A stretch of DNA of 64,000 nucleotides, taken from the NCBI GenBank assembly GCA_026692865.1, contig JAPLNI010000026.1, forward strand, positions 235,899 to 299,898, given 5' to 3'. The position numbers were made by a program, and so were the translations under genes. This DNA comes from Planctomycetota bacterium. GTDB lineage: Bacteria; Planctomycetota; Planctomycetia; Pirellulales; Pirellulaceae. The notes beneath the pieces were generated by a model, which ran no database searches, had not been told where the DNA came from, and saw nothing but the letters and a program-made list of their open reading frames with translations. This document shows, piece by piece, positions 9,535 through 16,749 of this stretch (positions are counted from its first letter, which is position 1; each line of letters begins with the position of its first letter).

Positions 9535-12500
9535 ATGAAGAGGAATTCTGTTCGAAACCTGCGGCTCGAAACCTTGGCAACTCGGGAGCTATTCTCGGTC
9601 ACCAATTTTGCGTTGTACCAATCGGTCGTTGCGGACTCGTTCATCAACGGGAACGCGCCGCATGAGGCTGTCGATGGGATGGTTTCGAACGACTCTCGCT
9701 GGGCTTCCGACGCATCCGGGTCAAGTTGGCTTGAGGTTACTTTGTCGGCCCCTTATACCGTGGGCTCTGCCCATCTTTATTTTGGATTCGACAATACTGC
9801 TACAGTGGGTGCATTTTCGATTCAGCATTTTTCGGGTGATACTTGGGTTACCGTCGCTAATATTGCAGGGAACACTGCTACTGAAGTCAAAGTCCAGTTC
9901 GCCTCGCCGGTGACCGGGTCCACGCGATTCCGATTCTCCACGAATCAATCTTCGGTCAGAGTGAAGGAGTTTGTGCTTTTGCCGCCAGGTGATCATCCAC
10001 TAGGGACCAGCGTCAACCTCAACCTTGCTTCTGTCTCAGCACCACAGGTTTCGTCGATTTATCAAACCAACTATGGGATCCATGCGACCGACGGTTGGGT
10101 TAGCGACAACTCGCGCTGGCTAGCTGATGGTGCCGGACCTCATTCCATGGAAGTGCGACTTCTTAGCCCGCACCTTGTTGGTTCGTTCCACCTTTATTCG
10201 GGTGCAAGTTCTGGTACTACCTTTCAGCTTGCTGCCTTTACGCTTGAATATGCAAAACAAACTGCACCTGGCGCGGCATTAGACTGGCTTCCAGTAACTG
10301 GAGGGATCGTTTCTTCGGGCACCATGACAGGCAACTCTGTCTCAGGTAACACATCGGGAGCGATGTCGATTCAGCTAACGACTCCGGTGATCGCGACAAA
10401 CTTCCGAGTATCTTTTACTCAAGCATTCGGACGAATTCGTGAGTTTTTGGTTTTGCCCGCTACCAATGCATCGACAGGAACCGTTGGTTATCCAATTGGA
10501 ACTTCCGTGAACATTGCTCCGAAGCCAGCCACGATGTTTGCTGAATATGGTGACCGTTATTATCGAATCAATTCTCGAGTCAATAACAACTCGTTGGTCT
10601 CTTCGGACACGACTACATCTCAAGTCGCAGGCTCGACGACAGGCGAGTCAATTCAATACCAGTTACTTTATTCTTATGCCTGGGATGCGTACCGTATCGT
10701 AAACAAAGATTCAAACAAAGCGCTCGAAGTTTTACGAGCGTCCGGTCTTGCCGGAGCAACAGTCGCTGAAGGAAATTACTCAGCGTCGCCCCATCAGCTT
10801 TGGCGGTTGATTGCAACAGATGGCGGTTTCTTCCAGATTGTGAACGTCTGGTCCGGTATGGCATTGGACTTGGACGTATCGGGAACCTCACCAGTTGTGA
10901 CCCAACAACTTCGAGACACCAACACGAATCCGGCCAATCGGCAAGAATGGCAACCGGTCTTTGTCGAGAATAACTTCAAGAAAGGATTGGGCGGGAATCT
11001 AGGACAGTTTGCTTCCGATGCGCGGTGGGGCTATGACTGGAGCGCGGTCCCTGATCCGGATAACGGCGATAAGAATTTCTTTTTCACGCCGATGCAGTGG
11101 TGGGCCAGGGAAGATGGAGTCGACGCTTTGCGAGACTACTACGGCGACTGGCATAACAACGTGACTCCCAGTTTCCTATTGGGCTTCAACGAGCCAGACC
11201 ATCTTGACCAAGCAAACGCAACCGTCGAAAGGGCTGTCGAAGCGTGGCCGCAACTGGTGAAAATGGATTTACCGCTACTCTCACCGGCAAATGCGACCGG
11301 TGGTGAACCGACATGGCTTACTCCGTTTATGGATCAAGTGGATGCACTGGGGTACCGAGTCGACTATACCGGTATGCACTGGTACGCAGCCCCCAACGTT
11401 AATACATTGATGAGCAGGATCGATGCAATTCAAACCATGGGTAACGGGCGACCTGTTTGGCTAACCGAATTTTCAATCGTTGACTGGAACGGCGGAAGCG
11501 GCAACTGGTCCGAAGAGCAAACCTACAACTTCATAATCGAATTCTTATGGCGAGCTGAAACGAAAGCCAACTTGGAAAAGTACGCCCTCTTTATGTGGAC
11601 CGAGGACGCCGTGAATGGTCCAACGCCGACCAATCCCTGGACAATGTCGAATCCTAGATCGAATACGTTCTATTTAGACAGAAGCCTAACTCCCTATGGA
11701 AAGGCATATGTAAGCTGGGACGGGCAAACCACGATCGAGAATGACACGCCCTACATTTTGCATAATCGAAGTGCATCCCATCGCGTGGCTAATAGTGGTG
11801 GCAGCGGATTGAATGCTTCGACAATTCGCGTCGAGGATGCGACCGTTCAATTCCAACTGCGTGACGCGGGAAATGGACGTCGACATATTGTATCGGGTGC
11901 TGATGGACGGTTGCTGCGATTCAATGGCACAACTCTCGACTTCGCTCCCAGAGGAACCACCGGCACGGCAGTGGAGTGGACTATTAGCCAAGAACAATTC
12001 GGTTGGCAGAACATCATTCACCCCCAAACCGGCAGGCACCTGCAACTCAATCGAACCAATAACGCGAGCAACGCTCCGACGGCGTTGAGCTTTACGATGG
12101 TCACAGCCGCTTCGGCAACCACTACTGCCTCAGATTGGTTTTTCGTTAAACCCTTTGACGCCATATTCGACGTCGGACCAGTTGCCGATTCTTCGACTGC
12201 CGCAAATCAAGTCAACGAAAATTCACCCGTCGGGACACTCGTCGGAATCACGGCAATTGCGGCTGAGCCTGACCCAGGCCAAACAGTCACCTACACACTT
12301 ACCGATAATGCTGGCGGCCGATTCGCAATTCACTCGACGACCGGTATCGTAACTGTAGCCGGTCCGATTGACTTCGAAACGGCGACGAGCCATTCCATCA
12401 CGATACGTGCCTCGAGTAGCGATGGCACGACTAGCAACGCCAGCTTTGTAATCAACGTATTGAACGTTCAAGAGTTCAGCGCCATAACCAATCGCAAAGT

Positions 12501-13269
12501 TTTTTATAACAACGCAGCGGGCTTTGGGACCAATAACTTGAACAACTCGCCACTGATTAATCCGATCAATGCGATCGACCCAAGCAAGTCAGCACTGCTA
12601 CCCGGTGGAACGACAACGCTTGCAAATTTCACCAACTACTCACGCGGCCTCAACGGGATCGTGATTGATCTTACTGGAGCGACAAACTTGTCCAGCATCT
12701 CCGCTTCAAGCTTCCAGTTCGCGACGTGGTCAAATTTCACACTTACTACACCAGACTTCGTTTCGATCACGCCTACGGTAACTGTCTCTACGTTTGCCGG
12801 AGGCGGAACCGGTGGTGCCGATCGTGTGAAGCTGGTCTTTGCTGACAACGCAATCCAAAACGCGTGGCTGCGAATTACTGTCTTAGCCGATGCCAATACG
12901 AGCTTAGCGACCAATGATGTATTCTACTTCGGTAACGCTCGTTTTGATGTAACGCCAGCAACGTCGTTCCCATCGCAAGTGGGGATCAACATCTTGGATA
13001 CAAACATTGTTCGAGGCAGAAATGGGACCGATTCCAATAACGTTTCGAACATCTTCGACGTAGATAAATCCGGAAGTGTTAACATACTCGATACCAACGC
13101 GACCCGGGGGGGTAATGGAGTCAACAGCCTCAGACCGTTCACAGCACCATTACCGCCAGCCAATCTTCTTCTGGCTAGACGTAGTGATGCTGCCTTTGTC
13201 GACATGAGTTGGCTGGAACCGTTTGATTCAAGCAAAAGTCGAAGACGCGCCGCTTTACCAACCGTCTAA
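9535..13269 (+). CDS. Giant surface protein with GH128/Asl1-like glycosidase, discoidin-, ricin- and cadherin-like modules
   Basis: 1244 residues. The N-terminus (RNLRLETLATRELFSV) is a weak LEPR-XLL-like motif. Then come two discoidin-like modules (about 20-310, each with the AVDGMVSNDSRW / ATDGWVSDNSRW pattern), a ricin-type beta-trefoil region (about 335-480), and a catalytic region (about 490-720). The catalytic region has Glu in GFNEPDH (near 553) and Glu in WLTEFSIVDW (near 645), the acid/base and nucleophile pattern of GH128 beta-1,3-glucanases and Asl1-like proteins. A second trefoil-like region, a cadherin-like domain (about 880-980), the shared C-terminal module (983-1150), dockerin-like repeats (1151-1205) and an Arg-rich tail follow. 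Likely role: surface or secreted enzyme on beta-glucan; the exact substrate is inference. Its last ~770 bases nearly duplicate the end of the gene at 16750. Confidence 0.88.
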   Translation: MKRNSVRNLRLETLATRELFSVTNFALYQSVVADSFINGNAPHEAVDGMVSNDSRWASDASGSSWLEVTLSAPYTVGSAHLYFGFDNTATVGAFSIQHFSGDTWVTVANIAGNTATEVKVQFASPVTGSTRFRFSTNQSSVRVKEFVLLPPGDHPLGTSVNLNLASVSAPQVSSIYQTNYGIHATDGWVSDNSRWLADGAGPHSMEVRLLSPHLVGSFHLYSGASSGTTFQLAAFTLEYAKQTAPGAALDWLPVTGGIVSSGTMTGNSVSGNTSGAMSIQLTTPVIATNFRVSFTQAFGRIREFLVLPATNASTGTVGYPIGTSVNIAPKPATMFAEYGDRYYRINSRVNNNSLVSSDTTTSQVAGSTTGESIQYQLLYSYAWDAYRIVNKDSNKALEVLRASGLAGATVAEGNYSASPHQLWRLIATDGGFFQIVNVWSGMALDLDVSGTSPVVTQQLRDTNTNPANRQEWQPVFVENNFKKGLGGNLGQFASDARWGYDWSAVPDPDNGDKNFFFTPMQWWAREDGVDALRDYYGDWHNNVTPSFLLGFNEPDHLDQANATVERAVEAWPQLVKMDLPLLSPANATGGEPTWLTPFMDQVDALGYRVDYTGMHWYAAPNVNTLMSRIDAIQTMGNGRPVWLTEFSIVDWNGGSGNWSEEQTYNFIIEFLWRAETKANLEKYALFMWTEDAVNGPTPTNPWTMSNPRSNTFYLDRSLTPYGKAYVSWDGQTTIENDTPYILHNRSASHRVANSGGSGLNASTIRVEDATVQFQLRDAGNGRRHIVSGADGRLLRFNGTTLDFAPRGTTGTAVEWTISQEQFGWQNIIHPQTGRHLQLNRTNNASNAPTALSFTMVTAASATTTASDWFFVKPFDAIFDVGPVADSSTAANQVNENSPVGTLVGITAIAAEPDPGQTVTYTLTDNAGGRFAIHSTTGIVTVAGPIDFETATSHSITIRASSSDGTTSNASFVINVLNVQEFSAITNRKVFYNNAAGFGTNNLNNSPLINPINAIDPSKSALLPGGTTTLANFTNYSRGLNGIVIDLTGATNLSSISASSFQFATWSNFTLTTPDFVSITPTVTVSTFAGGGTGGADRVKLVFADNAIQNAWLRITVLADANTSLATNDVFYFGNARFDVTPATSFPSQVGINILDTNIVRGRNGTDSNNVSNIFDVDKSGSVNILDTNATRGGNGVNSLRPFTAPLPPANLLLARRSDAAFVDMSWLEPFDSSKSRRRAALPTV
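12490..13257 (+). repeat. Long intragenic direct repeat, copy 1 (C-terminal module)
   Basis: This segment aligns without a single insertion or deletion to 18961-19728 (constant offset 6471). I count about 20 base differences by eye over the last 730 bases, most of them at third codon positions. It encodes the C-terminal module, the dockerin-like repeats and the tail of the glycosidase protein. Confidence 0.95.
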
Positions 13270-13329
13270 TTGCACATCCGTGAGAGCGAGAGGCAAAGTC
13301 AAAGCAACTTTGAATTAGTGGGTTATGAG

Positions 13330-16300
13330 ATGATCGAATATTACTCTTGGTCTTCGGTGTTTTTAAAACCAATCCGGTCAATTTTCATTGCAATTGGGTT
13401 CGTCTCGTTCGTACAGGCTGAAGAAATTCCTGGCAACGAGAAATCAGCTCCGGCAGCCAATGCGGAAATTCAACAGTACATAGAGAGTTTCAAAGGACGC
13501 GGTGTTCTGTCGGACGAAAGCCAACCCTCTACACCGGAAGCGGCTCTCGCCAAATTCAAGATTGCTGATGGGATCAAAGTCGAACTGGTTGCTTCCGAGC
13601 CAACGATTGAACAACCTCTGTCGATGAACTTTGACGAAAAGGGGCGTCTGTGGGTTGTTCAATATCGGCAATACCCGTTTCCAGCCGGACTGAAGATTGT
13701 TCGATACGACCAGCATCTACGGGCAATCTACGACCAAGTCCCCGCGGCTCCACCGAATCACACTCCAGGGCTTGATCGAGTCACAGTTTTTGAAGATCGT
13801 GATGGCAACGGAACATACGAATCAAATCATGATTTTGTTTCTGATCTCAATATCGTCTCGAGTGTTCTACCGAGTCACGAAGGGGTGTGGATCTTAAATC
13901 CACCTTACCTGTTGTACTATCCCGATAAAGATGGAGATGCAAAACCCGATGGAGACCCTCAAGTGCATCTCTCGGGATTCGGAATCGAAGACACCCATTC
14001 GATTGCTAACAGTCTGACTTGGGGACCTGACGGATGGATTTATGGGGCCAACGGAAGCACGACAACCGGTAACGTTCGCACACGAAAAGGAAGCACGACT
14101 TCGTTTCTTGGTCAATGCATTTGGCGATATCATCCCGCGCAGGAAGTATTCGAAATCTATGCCGAAGGTGGCGGTAACACCTTTAGCCTCGAGATCGACT
14201 CGGTCGGTAGATTCTTTTCCGGGACCAACTCCGGTTCAACGCGTGGTATGTACTATCCACAGGGAAGCTATGGCGAGAAGAACTGGGGCAAGCACGGACC
14301 GCTGACGAACCCTTTCGCATTCGGATTCTTCGAACACATGCGATTTCAAGGTGACGCAGATCGATTCGCACAAACATTTATTATCTACGAAGGGGGAACG
14401 CTTCCCAAGGCGTATGACAACCTGATCATCGCCGCCAATGCTCTTCACAACCGCGTCTGGACCAGCGAGATTCTTCCTGACACAAGTACTTTTCGTACCG
14501 TTGATTTGGAGCCCATTTTGGAAAGCCCCGACCGTTGGTTTCGACCAGTCGACGTCAAGGTCGGACCCGATGGCGCGGTCTACATGTGCGATTGGTACGA
14601 TAGTCGTCTAAGCCACGTTGATCCACGTGATACTTGGCACAAATCGAGCGGACGTATCTACCGCATGCAAGGTGAAAGCAGCAGCCATCAAGCGTCGTCG
14701 CCTGCTAATGCAGAATGGTCTGAGTTGCTTCGCTCACCGACTCATTTTGATCTGAATACTTGGCCCTCTGAAAAGTTAGTATCACTACTGAGTCACCCTA
14801 ACAAGTTTTTTCAGCAAGTGGCTGTTCGAGTTCTTAGTACGCGAGGCGACACGCAGATTGTCCCGCTTCTTGAGTCTCATCTTCGAGATAGCAAATCGCT
14901 CGCAGCACTTCCCTCCTTGTGGGCGATCTATCAACTAGGTTCGATGAACGACGAGCTTTGGAAAGTTGTTATCAATCACCCCGTTTCTCATGTGCGACGC
15001 TGGGCGATTCGACTACTTGGAGACGATCGGCATGCTGCAGACAAGGTGGTCGAACAACTGGGCTCGCTTGCTGCAACTGAGCAAGATGTTTCTGTGCGAT
15101 CACAACTCGCAAGTTCTGCTAAGCGACTGCCACCCAGCGCGGCATTCCCGATCCTGAGCGGACTTCTTGCTCACGATGATGATTTGGAGGACCTTCATCA
15201 GGGGCTTCTGATTTGGTGGGCAATAGAGTCGCATGCGATGACGAGCGAGACTGAAACTCGATTGTTGATCGATAAGACTTGGGACAGACCTCTAGTCAAA
15301 AAATTCTTGCTTGGGCGACTCATGCAGCGATGGGCATTAGCGACTCCGTCGAATTGGTCTGGCTGTCAATGGTTACTCGCCACTTCACCTACTTTGGAGA
15401 CTCGCCGGATCGTTGTAGAAGGTTTGAAAGAAGCACTCGCCGGTTCCTCCAAAGCAACATTACCACAGGACATCCAAACCTCCGTTGAAGCCTACTATCG
15501 CGAAACGGGCGTGTCGAATTTGCCAATGCAAATAAAGCTTGGAGATGTAACCGCGATCCAAGAAGCAGTTAAGAAACTCGGTAATAGTCAAACATCGGTC
15601 TCTGAAAAGATCGAATTGGTTGAAGCACTAGGCCGAACCAAAGCCAAAACGAGTCTCTCTGCGATTCAAAAGATGCTCAATCAATCCGACTCGCCGGCCC
15701 TTCAGCGAATCGCATTGCAGGCATTAGCGCAATTCGAAGACGAAGCAATCGCTGATGCCATTTGTAAGCTACTTCAAACAACGCTGGCCGCAGGACAAGA
15801 CGTACAGTTGACTGCGTTTCAAACATTAGCATCGCGTCCTGCTTGGGCGAGCAAGCTCCTGAACGAAATTACTTCGTCACGGCTTAATGCTCGAATCTTC
15901 CCACTCGATCTTGTTCAGCAAATGCGTTTGCACAAAGATCCTCAACTGCAAGCGACCGTGCAAAAGATTTGGGGCAACACGCGAACAACGCCTAAAGAGC
16001 AAGAAGAGAAAATAGCTTCCGTACGCACTATCTTGCGAGAGGGCAAAGGCGACATAAAAACCGGTCACCAATTGTTCATGACCAAGTGCGGCACATGCCA
16101 CACTCTTTTCACAGAGGGCGGTAAGACTGGTCCCAATCTGACTGGTTACGAACGCGATAACCTTGGGTTCATGCTCCCTTCGATTATTGATCCATCGTCG
16201 GCAATCCGCGAAGAGTTTACGCAATTCCAAGTGCTCACCGAAAACGGTCGAGTTGTTCTCGGACTCATCGAGAACCAAGACACACAATCGGTCACCCTTC

Positions 16301-16461
16301 GAAAAGCGGATAACCAAGTAGAAAGAATCGCTCGGGAAGAAATAGATGTACTGAAAGCAACTTCCCAATCGATCATGCCCGAAGGACTGCTGAACGACCT
16401 TCAGCCCCAACAAATTCGCGATTTGTTTGCCTACCTCACAGTTCGTACGTTTAATCCATAA
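13330..16461 (+). CDS. PVC-type dehydrogenase / HEAT-repeat / c-type cytochrome protein
   Basis: 1043 residues from the ATG at 13330. The frame stays open back to a TTG at 13270, but the ATG is followed directly by a signal peptide (IRSIFIAIGFVSFVQA). Residues about 60-430 form a beta-propeller like the PVC 'membrane-bound dehydrogenase' domain (MNFDEKGRLWVVQYRQYP, LTWGPDGWIYGANGS, GPDGAVYMCDWYDSR). Residues about 460-880 are helical repeats of HEAT type. The C-terminal cytochrome domain has the haem c motif CGTCH (near residue 919), then GPNLTGYERDNLGFML and a VLGLIENQDTQSVTLR strand set, the standard ending of this planctomycete/verrucomicrobial family. Presumed periplasmic oxidoreductase for sugars or alcohols; the substrate is unknown. 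It starts 60 bases after the glycosidase stop. Confidence 0.9.
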   Translation: MIEYYSWSSVFLKPIRSIFIAIGFVSFVQAEEIPGNEKSAPAANAEIQQYIESFKGRGVLSDESQPSTPEAALAKFKIADGIKVELVASEPTIEQPLSMNFDEKGRLWVVQYRQYPFPAGLKIVRYDQHLRAIYDQVPAAPPNHTPGLDRVTVFEDRDGNGTYESNHDFVSDLNIVSSVLPSHEGVWILNPPYLLYYPDKDGDAKPDGDPQVHLSGFGIEDTHSIANSLTWGPDGWIYGANGSTTTGNVRTRKGSTTSFLGQCIWRYHPAQEVFEIYAEGGGNTFSLEIDSVGRFFSGTNSGSTRGMYYPQGSYGEKNWGKHGPLTNPFAFGFFEHMRFQGDADRFAQTFIIYEGGTLPKAYDNLIIAANALHNRVWTSEILPDTSTFRTVDLEPILESPDRWFRPVDVKVGPDGAVYMCDWYDSRLSHVDPRDTWHKSSGRIYRMQGESSSHQASSPANAEWSELLRSPTHFDLNTWPSEKLVSLLSHPNKFFQQVAVRVLSTRGDTQIVPLLESHLRDSKSLAALPSLWAIYQLGSMNDELWKVVINHPVSHVRRWAIRLLGDDRHAADKVVEQLGSLAATEQDVSVRSQLASSAKRLPPSAAFPILSGLLAHDDDLEDLHQGLLIWWAIESHAMTSETETRLLIDKTWDRPLVKKFLLGRLMQRWALATPSNWSGCQWLLATSPTLETRRIVVEGLKEALAGSSKATLPQDIQTSVEAYYRETGVSNLPMQIKLGDVTAIQEAVKKLGNSQTSVSEKIELVEALGRTKAKTSLSAIQKMLNQSDSPALQRIALQALAQFEDEAIADAICKLLQTTLAAGQDVQLTAFQTLASRPAWASKLLNEITSSRLNARIFPLDLVQQMRLHKDPQLQATVQKIWGNTRTTPKEQEEKIASVRTILREGKGDIKTGHQLFMTKCGTCHTLFTEGGKTGPNLTGYERDNLGFMLPSIIDPSSAIREEFTQFQVLTENGRVVLGLIENQDTQSVTLRKADNQVERIAREEIDVLKATSQSIMPEGLLNDLQPQQIRDLFAYLTVRTFNP

Positions 16462-16504
16462 CGTTCGATTCACTGAACGTGTTTCACTGAACGTTCGATT
16501 CGCA

Positions 16505-16530
16505 GCGTCGTAAAGAAGCGTCGTAAAGAA
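16505..16530. repeat. 13-bp tandem duplication in the spacer before the FG-GAP gene
   Basis: GCGTCGTAAAGAA occurs twice head to tail. Just upstream, CACTGAACGT (16471, 16485) and ACGTTCGATT (16461, 16491) are also duplicated. The rest of the 288-base spacer 16462-16749 is AT-rich towards its end and presumably carries the promoter of the gene at 16750. Confidence 0.8.
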
Positions 16531-16749
16531 GCGTTTTGGCGACATCACGGGATGATTCATAGAGCCGATCCGGATCGATGGAGCGGTTTTCCGATAGTTT
16601 TTGGCTGGATTATTCGGCTGCCAAAACAGAAAAAGGGATCACCGTAAATCTTATTAAAAGGTTAAAACGGAAACGCTTTCCATTCCATTCGACTACAGTA
16701 TATTTAAACGCCTAACGTCGTTTCATAAAATCTCTCCAAAGCTCGCCCT

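Noticed and set aside
9204..9665. 153-codon frame upstream of the glycosidase gene
   Set aside because: It runs into the glycosidase gene in another frame, and its sequence shows no signal peptide, motif or plausible start.
15877..16560. 227-codon minus-strand frame across the cytochrome domain
   Set aside because: It lies opposite the CGTCH domain, which is clearly coding on the plus strand, and shows no family features.
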